Source: Rhodococcus spelaei (GTDB lineage: Bacteria > Actinomycetota > Actinomycetes > Mycobacteriales > Mycobacteriaceae). From it: a DNA stretch of 64,000 bases. The stretch covers positions 55,527-119,526 of the forward strand of contig NZ_VIGH01000011.1 in the NCBI RefSeq assembly GCF_006704125.1, written 5' to 3'. Under the pieces are notes generated by a model. It saw nothing but the letters and a program-made list of their open reading frames with translations. It was not told the origin of the DNA and did not search any database. Made by a program: the position numbers and the translations under genes. This document shows, piece after piece, positions 47,425 to 56,904 of the stretch (positions are counted from its first letter, which is position 1; every line of letters begins with the position of its first letter).

Positions 47425-48207
47425 ATGAGCGCGCACGCCGCACCCGACCCGACATCCCCGAGCGAGGCCGTCGCAGCCAGGGCGGTGAACCTGACCAAGA
47501 TGTACGGCTCCGGCGAGACCGCGGTCACTGCGCTCGGCGGCGTGAGCGTGGACCTCGCCCGTGGTGAGTTCACCGCGATCATGGGACCGTCCGGCTCGGG
47601 CAAGTCCACGCTCATGCACTGCCTCGCCGGCCTGGACACGGCGACCTCCGGCTCTGTGCTGATCGGTGACACCGACCTGACCGGGCTGTCCGACAAGCAG
47701 ATGACGGCCCTGCGTCGTGACCGGATCGGGTTCGTGTTCCAGGCGTTCAACCTGGTTCCGACTCTCACCGCGCTCGAGAACATCACCTTGCCTCTCGACA
47801 TCGCGGGCCGTGCGGCCGACCAGCTGTGGCTGAACTCGGTGCTGACCCGGCTGGGACTGACCGACCGGTTGGAGCACCGGCCGAGCGAGCTGTCCGGCGG
47901 CCAGCAGCAGCGTGTGGCGTGCGCACGGGCCCTCGCGGGGCAGCCGGAGATCATCTTCGGTGACGAGCCGACCGGCAACCTGGACTCGCACTCCTCCGGC
48001 GAGGTGCTGTCGATCCTGCGGGCGTCCGTCGACGAGTTCGGGCAGACCGTGGTTATCGTCACGCACGACCCCCGCGCCGCGGCCTACGCGGACCGGGTGG
48101 TGTTCCTCGCGGACGGTCAGATCGTCGACGAGCTCCGGGAGCCGACCGCCGACACGGTGTTGGACCGGATGAAGGGGCTCGACGCACGGTCGAGCGTGCG
48201 GAGCTGA
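47425..48207 (+). CDS. ABC transporter ATPase (MacB/LolD type)
   Basis: A 260-residue ATPase. Walker A is GPSGSGKSTLMHC, the signature is LSGGQQQRVACARALA, and Walker B is IIFGDEPTGNLDS. The GxxTA-type region (FQAFNLVPTLTALENI) and the DEPTGNLD block are typical of MacB/LolD/FtsE ATPases that drive FtsX-like permeases. It sits three bases before the permease gene. The ATG at 47425 has AGGAAAGG upstream. Confidence 0.92.
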   Translation: MSAHAAPDPTSPSEAVAARAVNLTKMYGSGETAVTALGGVSVDLARGEFTAIMGPSGSGKSTLMHCLAGLDTATSGSVLIGDTDLTGLSDKQMTALRRDRIGFVFQAFNLVPTLTALENITLPLDIAGRAADQLWLNSVLTRLGLTDRLEHRPSELSGGQQQRVACARALAGQPEIIFGDEPTGNLDSHSSGEVLSILRASVDEFGQTVVIVTHDPRAAAYADRVVFLADGQIVDELREPTADTVLDRMKGLDARSSVRS

Positions 48208-48210
48208 CCC

Positions 48211-50742
48211 GTGGCCACTCTCAATCGGAATCCCATGCGCAAGGTGTCGCTGCGCAACCTCGCGGCGCACAAGGTGCGGCTCGCGCTCACCGTGCTGTCG
48301 GTGGTGCTCGGCACGGCGTTCGTGACCGGCTCGTTCGTCTTCACCGACACCCTGCAGAAGACGTTCAACGGACTGTTCGAGGACGCGGCGAAGGGTGTCG
48401 ACGTCCGGGTCAGCAGCCCCGAGGACGGATCGAGTGGCGTCCCGCTCACCACTCTCCCGACACTTCAGGCGGTGGACGGAGTCCGGGCCGTGGTGCCCGC
48501 CGTCAACGGGCAGATCGTGCTGCTCGGTGCCGACAAGAAACCGGTGCAGACCGGCGGAGCGCCCAGCATCGGCGAGTCCTACGCCCCGAACAGCGAGCAC
48601 CTCGGCGACCCGGGCCCCTTCGTCGCGGGCGCCCCGCCCAGCGGGCCCGGGCAGATCGCGCTCAACGTGGGCGGCGCGGGCAAGGCCGGACTCGCAGTCG
48701 GGGACAGCACCCAGGTGCTGGTGCCCGCGCACGGCGTACTCGACGTGACGGTGTCCGGCATCTACCAACCCGCCACCGACACCGGCGGATTCGTCGGCGC
48801 GCTCTTCGACGCCACCCAGGCCAAGGAGCTGTTCACCGACGGCGCGCACGCCAACTACGTCGACGTCGCGGGGGACGGTACGTCGCAGGAGCAGATGCGT
48901 GAGCGGGTCGCGGCCGCGCTGCCCGACCTCAAGGTGCAGACCGGCGACCAGGTCCGCGACGAGGTCAAGACGAACGTGACCTCGGCGCTGAGCTTCATCA
49001 ACTACTTCCTGCTCGCGTTCGGCGCGATCGCGCTGCTGGTCGGCACGTTCATCATCTACAACACCTTCGCGATGATCGTCGCGCAGCGCCTGCGCGAGCT
49101 GGCGCTGCTGCGCGCGATCGGGGCCAGCCGCAAGCAGGTCGGCCGGTCGGTGGTGCTCGAGGCGCTGGTGGTCGGGGTACTCGGGAGCGTGCTCGGCATC
49201 GCCGCCGGTGTCGCGCTCGCTTACGGACTGCGCTCACTGCTCAACACCTTCGACGTGGGGCTGCCGAGCGGTTCGCTGCAGCTCGAGCCGCGGACGGTGA
49301 TCGTGGCGCTGGTCGTCGGGGTCCTCGTCACCGTCGTCAGTGCGTACGCCCCGGCCCGCCGCGCGGCGAAGATCCCGCCGGTGGCCGCGATGCGTGAGGA
49401 GTTCTCGTCCGCTGGCGACTCGCTGCGGGTGCGAACCATCGTCGGTGGCGTCTTCGCGGTGGTGGGAGTCGCCGCGCTGGTGGCCGGCTCGCGTGGCACC
49501 GGGGGAGGCGCGGCCGCGACCGTCGGGAGCGGCGCCGGTGCGCTGGTGATCGCGGTGCTGCTCGCGGCCCCCGCACTCTCCCGACCGGTGGTCGGGGCGC
49601 TCGGTGTCGTGCTCGCCCGACCGTTCGGCGCGATCGGCCGCCTGGCCCGGACCAACGCGGTCCGTAACCCGCGCCGCACCGCCGCGACCGCGTTCGCGTT
49701 GACGCTCGGGCTGATGTTGGTGACGGTCATCGGGGTGTTCGGTTCGTCGGCGAAGGCGAGCGTGAACTCGTTGGTGGACATCGGGGTCAAGGCCGACTAC
49801 ATCCTGACCGGTCCGCCCCAGATCGGCGTTCCGGTCGGCGCGTCCGCCGCGATCCGGGACGTGCCCGGGGTCGCCGCGGCGGTCCCGATGCACGGCGTCA
49901 CGGCGAAGATCGGCGACGACAAGGTGACCGGGACCGCCATCGGCGGCCAGCTCGACGGCGTCCTCGACTACACCCTCGAGCAGGGCAGCGCGGACCTGTC
50001 CGGGACCAACCTGCTGGCGTCGGAAAGCTATGCCGCCAAGCGGGACTGGAAGCTCGGCACACCCGTGGTGATGACGAACAAGGACGGCGTCGCGGTGACC
50101 ACGACGGTGACCGGGATCTTCGCCGACAGTCAACTGCTCGGCGACTGGTTGGTGCCCGAGCAGGTGTACGACCAGATGACACCCGCCGCGATGCGCGCGG
50201 ACTGGGCGGTCCTGGTGAAGGCGACACCCGGCACCGACGTGGCCGCGTTGCGCTCGAGCCTCGAGCAGGGCACGGACCGCTTCCTGGTGGTACAGGTCAA
50301 GGACCGGGAGCAGTTCAAGGGGACGCAGAGTCAGCAGATCGACACCCTGCTCGCGGTGCTGTACGGACTGCTCGCGCTGGCGGTCGTCATCGCGATTCTC
50401 GGCATCGTCAACACCCTCGCACTGTCGGTGGTCGAGCGGCGCCGCGAGATCGGAATGCTGCGGGCCGTCGGCATGCAGCGACCGCAGGTCCGCCGCACCA
50501 TCTATCTGGAGTCGGTCCTGATCGCGGTGTTCGGCGCGACCGTCGGGGTGCTGCTCGGCCTCGCGTTCGGATGGGGATTCGTCAGCACGCTCGCCGACCA
50601 GGGTCTGGACATGGTGGCGGTGCCGTGGGGCCAGGTCGTGGCAATGCTGCTGGGCTCCGGAGTGGTCGGGGTGCTGGCCGCGCTGTGGCCGGCGGTCCGG
50701 GCCGCGCGGACCAAGCCGCTCGAGGCGATCGCCGGGGTCTGA
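48211..50742 (+). CDS. FtsX-like (MacB-type) ABC permease
   Basis: An 843-residue permease with two FtsX repeats. The first starts with LRNLAAHKVRLALTVLSVVL and has an external domain of about 200 residues; the second repeat starts near residue 480 and has its own external domain. Conserved FtsX segments are INYFLLAFGAIALLVGTFII and RRREIGMLRAVGMQRPQVRR. With the ATPase upstream it forms a mechanotransmission-type ABC system that moves lipoproteins, lipids or peptides across the envelope rather than through a pore. GTG start at 48211. Confidence 0.9.
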   Translation: MATLNRNPMRKVSLRNLAAHKVRLALTVLSVVLGTAFVTGSFVFTDTLQKTFNGLFEDAAKGVDVRVSSPEDGSSGVPLTTLPTLQAVDGVRAVVPAVNGQIVLLGADKKPVQTGGAPSIGESYAPNSEHLGDPGPFVAGAPPSGPGQIALNVGGAGKAGLAVGDSTQVLVPAHGVLDVTVSGIYQPATDTGGFVGALFDATQAKELFTDGAHANYVDVAGDGTSQEQMRERVAAALPDLKVQTGDQVRDEVKTNVTSALSFINYFLLAFGAIALLVGTFIIYNTFAMIVAQRLRELALLRAIGASRKQVGRSVVLEALVVGVLGSVLGIAAGVALAYGLRSLLNTFDVGLPSGSLQLEPRTVIVALVVGVLVTVVSAYAPARRAAKIPPVAAMREEFSSAGDSLRVRTIVGGVFAVVGVAALVAGSRGTGGGAAATVGSGAGALVIAVLLAAPALSRPVVGALGVVLARPFGAIGRLARTNAVRNPRRTAATAFALTLGLMLVTVIGVFGSSAKASVNSLVDIGVKADYILTGPPQIGVPVGASAAIRDVPGVAAAVPMHGVTAKIGDDKVTGTAIGGQLDGVLDYTLEQGSADLSGTNLLASESYAAKRDWKLGTPVVMTNKDGVAVTTTVTGIFADSQLLGDWLVPEQVYDQMTPAAMRADWAVLVKATPGTDVAALRSSLEQGTDRFLVVQVKDREQFKGTQSQQIDTLLAVLYGLLALAVVIAILGIVNTLALSVVERRREIGMLRAVGMQRPQVRRTIYLESVLIAVFGATVGVLLGLAFGWGFVSTLADQGLDMVAVPWGQVVAMLLGSGVVGVLAALWPAVRAARTKPLEAIAGV

Positions 50743-50782
50743 TCGGAGGGGTCGGGGCCTGGGTCGCTCCGCGGGCTCCGCT

Positions 50783-50823
50783 CCGGTCGGTCGTCGGCGC
50801 CGCGTGCGTCGACGACCGACCGG
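50783..50823. terminator. Convergent terminator, 14-bp perfect stem
   Basis: CCGGTCGGTCGTCG (50783-50796) pairs with its complement at 50810-50823 over a 13-base loop, between the FtsX gene and the convergent lipoprotein gene. Confidence 0.8.
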
Positions 50824-50828
50824 TCCCG

Positions 50829-51311
50829 TCAGGGTTCGGGCATCTCCGAGGAGTGGTGGTTCACGATCAGCCACTGGTCGTCTCGCCGCTGGTACACGAA
50901 GGTGAAGCGGGCATCGACGGTCTCCGGCCCCTGGGCCTGGTGCAGGGTGAATCGGTATGTGCCGGTGTCGATCGCGTTGTCGGCGTCGAGGACGTTGATC
51001 GTCGACTGCTCGATCACCGCGCTCGGCCTGCTCGGCAGGAACCCGGTGAAGTAGTCGACGATTCCGGCGTGATCGGTGCGCACGACGTTGCTGACCGTCG
51101 GGATGAGCACCGCGTCGGGGGCGTAGAGCGCGGCGACCGTCTCGGGGTTCCCGGTGGCCAGGGCGTCGTTCCATTCGGTGAACAGTGCCGCGATGTCGTC
51201 GTTGGTGGGCAGGTCCAGGTCCTCGTCGGACGGGTCGGAACAGGCCGCCGCCCCCGCGAGCGCGAGGGCGGCCAACGTCGCGGCGGCCAGTCGCAATGCC
51301 GTGGTGTTCAT
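50829..51311 (-). CDS. SgcJ/EcaC-type NTF2-like lipoprotein
   Basis: A 160-residue lipoprotein (lipobox region ALAGAAAC) with an NTF2/SnoaL-like fold: FTEWNDALATGNPETVAALY followed by the beta strands ending YQRRDDQWLIVNHH. Such domains bind small ligands; no catalytic site is evident. Its start codon overlaps the stop of the secreted protein upstream by one base, so the pair is coupled. Confidence 0.83.
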   Translation of the reverse strand: MNTTALRLAAATLAALALAGAAACSDPSDEDLDLPTNDDIAALFTEWNDALATGNPETVAALYAPDAVLIPTVSNVVRTDHAGIVDYFTGFLPSRPSAVIEQSTINVLDADNAIDTGTYRFTLHQAQGPETVDARFTFVYQRRDDQWLIVNHHSSEMPEP

Positions 51312-52975
51312 CAGCGCACCACCAGGTCGTGGTCGGTGGCGCTGAGCGTGATTGCCGCAATGTGCTTGCCGCGCATCCAGTCCCGGACGAACGCGTCCAG
51401 GGCGGGAGTCGACTCCCGCGAGGCAAGAATGTCCGCGGGGATCTCGATCGCTCCGACGAGGTGACGCGGGTTGTCGTCGAGTTCGGGCCCGCGTGGCGTC
51501 ATCCGCAGCCCGTCCGCGGTGTGCAGGACCACCGGAATGTCCGTGCCGTCCGGTGCGCGGACGGTCGCGGGGCGACTGGTGGCGGCCGGGTCGAAGTGGT
51601 CCACCTGCAGCCGGTAGCCGGACGGCTGCGCGTGCTGGCCCACCGCGTCCAGCAGTCGCGGGTCCACCACGGTGTACGGGAACCCGATGTCGATCAGGGT
51701 CTGCCCGTCGACGGCCCCGTCGCGGGCGGGCAGCGTCGTGGACAGGTGCCAGGGGGCCGGCGGGGCCAGGGTGTCGCTCGAGCGGTCCGCCGGCGAATTG
51801 TCGATCGGTGTCCCGAGGGTGGCCGCAGCGGTAGGGGTGAACTCCCACGTGCCACCGACGAGATCCTTGTGCCAGAAACCGGATTCGCCGTCGCGCCGGC
51901 CCTCCACGCGCAGCTCGCGCCGATTCGGTCCGGGGCCGAGGGAGTGCACACTGATGGCAGAGGTGATCTCGCCGGGGACCTTGGGTTGGTGCACCCAGTC
52001 CGGCGCGGGCAGCTGGATCGCGGCGGTGCTCCGGTCGAGCGTCTCGACGACGAGGTTGGGTGCGGTCGGTTTACCGGCCTGGTCGTCCCAGCTGTAGCGG
52101 AAGAAGATCGAGTCCGATCCGGACGAGTCGAAATCGAAGGTGCGCGTGTACATGTCGCCGTAATTGTTCATCACGAAGGTGGTCGACCCCGCCGCCGACA
52201 GCGAGTCCGCGCGGAACCTCCCGCCGAGCGGACCGCCGATCTCGTAGCTGTCGTCGTTGGGCAGCCACGGGTCCGCGTAGGTGATGCGGCTGCCGTCCCC
52301 GGTCAACGCGGGCAGCATCGTCATCTTGCCGAAGCCGATGAAGTGGATCCGTCCCGCAATGTCGGTGTAGGTCTGGTTGTCCCACGGCGACGACACGCTC
52401 AACGCCCAACCGTTCGGACGGTCCCCGGGCAGTTGCCGACCGGGGCCGATCCACAGCGGAGCGCCCCAGGCGGAGGTCCAGTTCCACAGCAGCGGATGCT
52501 GGGAGGCGTTGTCCATCGTGTAGATCCAGCCGTTGTCGTCGACCGCGACGAGTTCGTCGTCGTCGAGCGAGATCCCGACCAGACGTCCGCGCAGGCACTC
52601 GGGCATCGGCACGTAGCGCCACGGTTCGGTCGTCGGGACACCGGTATTCCGCGGCCGGGTCAGGAGGTCGTGGCCGACGAGCGTGAAGTCCCAGAACCGG
52701 TTGAACTGCGTGGTCGGTGTGCGAATCTCGACGGATGCTGGGGCGGCCGCGCCGGTGAACGGTGGCAGGGTGGTCAGTCCGGCTCGGCCCCCAGCGGACG
52801 GCGCGCCTGGCGGTAGCTGCGCGGTCCCGAACGGCACGCACCCGGCGGGCTGACTGGTCGCGGGTGCTGCGGCGGCGAGGGGAGCGGGCCACAGCAGGCC
52901 CGCGGCGAGGAGGGTGCCGATGCGCAGCAGTCGCGATCGGCTGGGGTGCGAAACTACACGAATGGTGTCGTTCAC
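51311..52975 (-). CDS. Large secreted protein of unknown function
   Basis: A 554-residue exported protein. The signal peptide is LLRIGTLLAAGLLWPAPLAAA. The mature part is rich in beta structure, with repeated Trp/Gly/Asp segments (NGWIYTMDNASQHPLLWNW and WDDQAGKPTAPNL), suggesting a propeller or similar repeat fold. No enzyme motif was recognised. The GTG start at 52975 overlaps the stop of the histidine phosphatase (GTGA), and its stop overlaps the lipoprotein start, so the three genes are one coupled set. Confidence 0.75.
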   Translation of the reverse strand: MNDTIRVVSHPSRSRLLRIGTLLAAGLLWPAPLAAAAPATSQPAGCVPFGTAQLPPGAPSAGGRAGLTTLPPFTGAAAPASVEIRTPTTQFNRFWDFTLVGHDLLTRPRNTGVPTTEPWRYVPMPECLRGRLVGISLDDDELVAVDDNGWIYTMDNASQHPLLWNWTSAWGAPLWIGPGRQLPGDRPNGWALSVSSPWDNQTYTDIAGRIHFIGFGKMTMLPALTGDGSRITYADPWLPNDDSYEIGGPLGGRFRADSLSAAGSTTFVMNNYGDMYTRTFDFDSSGSDSIFFRYSWDDQAGKPTAPNLVVETLDRSTAAIQLPAPDWVHQPKVPGEITSAISVHSLGPGPNRRELRVEGRRDGESGFWHKDLVGGTWEFTPTAAATLGTPIDNSPADRSSDTLAPPAPWHLSTTLPARDGAVDGQTLIDIGFPYTVVDPRLLDAVGQHAQPSGYRLQVDHFDPAATSRPATVRAPDGTDIPVVLHTADGLRMTPRGPELDDNPRHLVGAIEIPADILASRESTPALDAFVRDWMRGKHIAAITLSATDHDLVVR

Positions 52976-53550
52976 CTTCCGAGTGTCGCACGATCCGACA
53001 CGTCGAACCCGTTGATGGTGAGGACGGTCCAGCCGTGTCCGTCGTGGCGCAGGGTGCTGATCGCAGCGTTCGGAATGCGTGGTGCGCGGTGGATGTGGAG
53101 GGCGCCGACGACCGACCGGATCAACCCACCGTGCGTGACGGCGACGATGGACGAGCCGCGATGGCGTACGGCGAGCTCGTCGAGAATCCGCAGCCCACGC
53201 TCGGTCACCGAGGCGTGCTCTTCCATGCCGGGATACACCCCGTACGGCCACCGGTCGTAGACCTCGTAGTCGGTCGCGCCCTCGGCCTCCCCGAAATGGC
53301 GTTCGGACAGTTCCGGGTAGGTCGCGGACCGATCGATCCCGAGGTGGGCGCCGATGATGTCGGCGGTCTCACCCGCTCGCGAGAGCGGCGAGCTGACCAG
53401 GACGTCCCAGGTTCGGGTGCCGAGTCGGCGCGCGGCGGCAAGTGCCTGCGAGCGCCCGGTGTCGTTGAGTGGGATGTCCGAGGAGCCCTGCAGTCGGCGC
53501 TCGGCGTTCCACTCGGTCTCGCCGTGTCGGACCAGCGCAAGGTAGGTCAT
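52972..53550 (-). CDS. Histidine phosphatase family protein
   Basis: A 192-residue phosphatase or mutase-like protein. The catalytic block LALVRHGETEWNAERRLQG carries the RHG motif, and the second His is in VAVTHGGLIRSV. The Glu/Arg pattern (SSPLSRAGETADI) fits the broad-specificity branch rather than glycolytic mutase. It precedes and is coupled with the large secreted protein gene, so the three genes may act together, although this enzyme itself has no signal peptide. Confidence 0.88.
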   Translation of the reverse strand: MTYLALVRHGETEWNAERRLQGSSDIPLNDTGRSQALAAARRLGTRTWDVLVSSPLSRAGETADIIGAHLGIDRSATYPELSERHFGEAEGATDYEVYDRWPYGVYPGMEEHASVTERGLRILDELAVRHRGSSIVAVTHGGLIRSVVGALHIHRAPRIPNAAISTLRHDGHGWTVLTINGFDVSDRATLGR

Positions 53551-53664
53551 AGTCGCCGGACGTTAGCACCGCCGGGCTCGAGTTCGTGGGTACTGCGCCG
53601 TGACTCCCGCACCGGCCGGCCGCCTTCCGTGGGACGGTGTCCGGTTCCGTGCCAAGCTGTCGCA

Positions 53665-55314
53665 ATGGCTATCCGCATTCCCGAGCATCCGCGACTGGTC
53701 AACGCCGCCGAGGAGTCCGTGTGGACAGCGCTGGTCGGTCAACTCGGTGACGGCGACCTGGTGGCGGCCAATGTGCGGGTCACCGACCATCGCAAGGACC
53801 ACGAGATCGACTTCGTGGTCGCCGTCGAGGGGCAGGGCATCGTTACCGTCGAGGTCAAGGGTGGGTTGATCTGGCACGACGGCGCCTCCTGGATGCAGGA
53901 CCGGCGAAAGGGGCCGACCCCCATCGACCCGGTGCGCCAGGCCCGCGAAGGGTGCTACGCGCTGCGCAGCTACGTCGAGGCGGACCCGCGCTGGACGCAG
54001 GGTCGGCTCAAGTGGGATCACCTGGTGGTCTTCCCGAACTGCGAGATCGACGACGACTATGCGTTGCCGGAGTGCCCGCGGTGGAAGGTGATCGACCGCA
54101 GCGAACTCGACGAGCTCGCGGGGCGGATCTGGAAGGTGCTCGTCGGCCAGGAAATGGAGCGGCCGGGACTGACCGCCGAGGGAGTCGAGCAGCTCGAGAC
54201 CGCGCTCGCCGGCCGCGGGCTGCCGCAACGCGACGTGGTCGCCAGGGCGCTGGCCAACGAGGACGCGGCCGATGCCCTGTCGGCGCAGCAGTTGTCCATC
54301 CTCGGCGCGATCCGGTTGCTCAACCGGGTCGAGGTGCGGGGCGGGGCGGGCAGTGGCAAGACGTTCCTCGCCGTGGAGCAGGCGCGTCGCCTGGCTCGCT
54401 CGGGACAACGGGTTGCCCTCCTGTGTTACTCGCACGGTCTCGCCTCCTACCTGCGGCGGGTGACGGCGAACTGGGCCCGTCGGGACAAACCCGCGTACGT
54501 GGGGGAGTTCCACACTCTCGGTCGCCGGTGGGCGGCGGGCGACGGCCCGGACGAGACCCTGCGCACCCCACGCACCCAGGACTTCTGGGAGCACGAGTTG
54601 CCCCGGCAGATGTCCCTACTGGCGGCCGCCCTGCCACCCGGACAGCGGTTCGACGCCGTTGTCATCGACGAGGCCCAGGACTTCGCCGACGCCTGGTGGG
54701 AGCCGGTGCTCGCTGCGCTGACCGACGAGGAGTCCAGTGGCATCTACGTTTTCAGCGACGAGGGCCAGCGGGTGTTCGACCGCCAGGGCGTGCCGCCGGT
54801 TCCATTGGTGCCGTTGGTCCTCGACCACAATCTGCGCAACACCCGGCAGATCGCGGGCTCGTTCACCCCGTTGGTCGGGCAGCGGATGCGCCTGCTCGGC
54901 GGTGAGGGGCCGGAGGTGCGCTTCGTGCCGTGCGCGGCGACGGACGCGCTGGCAGTGGCCGACGACCAGGTGGACGCGCTCCTCGACGAGGGCTGGCGGC
55001 CCGAGGACGTGGCACTGCTGGCCACCGGCAGTCGCCACCCGGAGCAGGTCGAACGTCAACTCGCGGGCAACGAGGCCTACTGGGACACCTTCTGGGACAC
55101 CGAGCAGGTGTTCTACGGGCACGTGCTCGGCTTCAAGGGACTCGAACGCCGCGCGGTGGTGTTGGCGCTCAACGAGCAGGCCGCGCAGGAACGGTCGCGC
55201 GAGCGGCTGTACGTAGGACTGTCCCGGGCGCGGGACCAACTGGTCGTCTGCGGCGACCCAGCGCTGATCCGGGCGGTCGGCGGCGAGGAACTGGCGCGTC
55301 GGTTCGGAATCTGA
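53665..55314 (+). CDS. NERD-domain UvrD/DNA2-like helicase
   Basis: A 549-residue protein. The N-terminal NERD nuclease-related domain has EIDFVVAVEGQGIVTVEVKGG near residues 40-65. The helicase core has Walker A RGGAGSGKTFLAVEQARR, DEAQDF in VVIDEAQDFADAW, and the C-terminal block LYVGLSRARDQLVVCGDP. NERD-helicase fusions are thought to act in DNA processing, and some appear near defence loci; function is not established. The ATG at 53665 is set by the domain start. Confidence 0.87.
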   Translation: MAIRIPEHPRLVNAAEESVWTALVGQLGDGDLVAANVRVTDHRKDHEIDFVVAVEGQGIVTVEVKGGLIWHDGASWMQDRRKGPTPIDPVRQAREGCYALRSYVEADPRWTQGRLKWDHLVVFPNCEIDDDYALPECPRWKVIDRSELDELAGRIWKVLVGQEMERPGLTAEGVEQLETALAGRGLPQRDVVARALANEDAADALSAQQLSILGAIRLLNRVEVRGGAGSGKTFLAVEQARRLARSGQRVALLCYSHGLASYLRRVTANWARRDKPAYVGEFHTLGRRWAAGDGPDETLRTPRTQDFWEHELPRQMSLLAAALPPGQRFDAVVIDEAQDFADAWWEPVLAALTDEESSGIYVFSDEGQRVFDRQGVPPVPLVPLVLDHNLRNTRQIAGSFTPLVGQRMRLLGGEGPEVRFVPCAATDALAVADDQVDALLDEGWRPEDVALLATGSRHPEQVERQLAGNEAYWDTFWDTEQVFYGHVLGFKGLERRAVVLALNEQAAQERSRERLYVGLSRARDQLVVCGDPALIRAVGGEELARRFGI

Positions 55315-55355
55315 GTTCGGTGGACGGGCCGCGTGGGTCGTGCAAACGTGGGGGG

Positions 55356-56894
55356 ATGAACCAGAAGCGCGCCGGTGTCACCGTGAACCGGCTGCGGGTG
55401 ATCGGCGCCGGGGCGATGGGGCGCGGTATCGCCCAGGTCGCAGTGACTGCCGGCATCGAGGTGGAGCTCACCGACGCTGTCGACTCCGCGGTCGGCGCGG
55501 GAATCGACTTCGTCTGCGCGATGATCCGCCGGTCCTCGGACAAGGGCCAGCGGACCGTGGCCGAGGCAGAGGCGGCGATCGCGCGACTGCACGCGGGCCG
55601 CGCCCCCACTGCGCCGGGCGACGACCTCGACCTGGTGATCGAGGCTGTGGTGGAGAACCTCGAGGTCAAACGCTCGATCTTCGCTGACCTCGAGGCCACG
55701 GTGCCGAATGCGTTGTTGGCCAGCAACACCAGCTCGCTCTCGATCACCGCGATCGCGTCGGTGCTGGACCGCCCGGAGCGTCTGGTCGGCCTGCACTTCT
55801 TCAACCCGGTGCCGCTGATGAAGCTCGTCGAGATCGTGCCGGGCCTGCGTACGGGCGCGGAGACGGTATCCGCCGCACGGCAATTGGTGGACCGGTTCGG
55901 CTACACCGGCGTGTTGGCGAAGGACACCCCGGGGTTCCTGGTCAACCACCTCGGCCGCGGGCTGCCGACCGAGGCGCTGCAGCTGCTCTCCGAGACGGTC
56001 GCCGAGCCGGTCGACATCGATCGCATTGCCCGCGACACGGTGGGTCTGAAGATGGGTCCGTTCGAACTGATGGATCTCACCGGACTCGACGTCTCGCACC
56101 CGGTCCTCGAGACCGTCTACGCGGGCTTCTACGGCGACCCGCGGCTGCGCCCGTCCCCGATCACCGCCACGAGGCTCAGTGGGAAGATGTTGGGCCGCAA
56201 GACCGGTGCGGGCTTCTACCGGTACGACGGCGGCACCCAACAGGTCCCGGGCGAGACCGCGATCGATGCCGATCCCGCCGCGATCGTGGTGTACGTCCAG
56301 GAGGACGCCCGCCTCGCGGACCTGTTGCGGTCGAGCGGTGTTCGGGTGCTCACCGAGCCCACCGATCACGCGGTCTCGATCGTCTCGCCGGTCGGCACCC
56401 CGACCTATCGGGCCGCACTGGCGGCCGGCGTGAACCCGGCACACACCATCGGTGTCGACCCGCTGTCGGTCCCGGGCCCGCGACTGACTGTGGTGGTGCC
56501 CGCGATGCTCGACCCGACGGTCGGGGCGGCGGCGATGCGGGTGCTGGCGGCCACCGGCCGACGGGTCACCGTCACCGCGGACGGCCCGGCGCCGGTCGCG
56601 CAGCGACTGATCGCGTCGATCGTCAACGTGGGCAGCGCGATCGCCGAGACGGGACTCGGCGACGCCGCGGACATCGACCTCGGCGCACGGCTCGGGCTCG
56701 GCTATCCGCGGGGTCCGCTCGAACTCGGCGACCTGCACGGCGCAGCGCTGGTGGTGAGGATCCTCGACGGCCTGCTCGACTACACCGGCGACCCGCGCTA
56801 CCGGGCCAGCACCTGGTTGCGGGCCCGGGCCGAGCTCGGAATGTCGTTGCGCGACCGGGGAACCCGACCCGCTGACCTGTTCGACGGACGATAG
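55356..56894 (+). CDS. 3-hydroxyacyl-CoA dehydrogenase
   Basis: A 512-residue enzyme with an N-terminal NAD-binding domain (VIGAGAMGRGIAQVAVTAGI), the catalytic HFFNPVP motif, and two C-terminal 3HCDH domains. The length matches PaaH-like and other double-domain dehydrogenases used in aromatic or fatty acid catabolism. A run of G precedes the ATG at 55356. It lies 10 bases before an acyl-CoA dehydrogenase gene, so both probably act in one beta-oxidation route. Confidence 0.93.
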   Translation: MNQKRAGVTVNRLRVIGAGAMGRGIAQVAVTAGIEVELTDAVDSAVGAGIDFVCAMIRRSSDKGQRTVAEAEAAIARLHAGRAPTAPGDDLDLVIEAVVENLEVKRSIFADLEATVPNALLASNTSSLSITAIASVLDRPERLVGLHFFNPVPLMKLVEIVPGLRTGAETVSAARQLVDRFGYTGVLAKDTPGFLVNHLGRGLPTEALQLLSETVAEPVDIDRIARDTVGLKMGPFELMDLTGLDVSHPVLETVYAGFYGDPRLRPSPITATRLSGKMLGRKTGAGFYRYDGGTQQVPGETAIDADPAAIVVYVQEDARLADLLRSSGVRVLTEPTDHAVSIVSPVGTPTYRAALAAGVNPAHTIGVDPLSVPGPRLTVVVPAMLDPTVGAAAMRVLAATGRRVTVTADGPAPVAQRLIASIVNVGSAIAETGLGDAADIDLGARLGLGYPRGPLELGDLHGAALVVRILDGLLDYTGDPRYRASTWLRARAELGMSLRDRGTRPADLFDGR

Positions 56895-56904
56895 GAAGGC
56901 AGTC

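Noticed and set aside
49234..51426. A 730-codon open frame on the minus strand
   Set aside because: It is antisense to the FtsX permease and out of frame with the lipoprotein gene; composition is Arg/His/Asp-rich.
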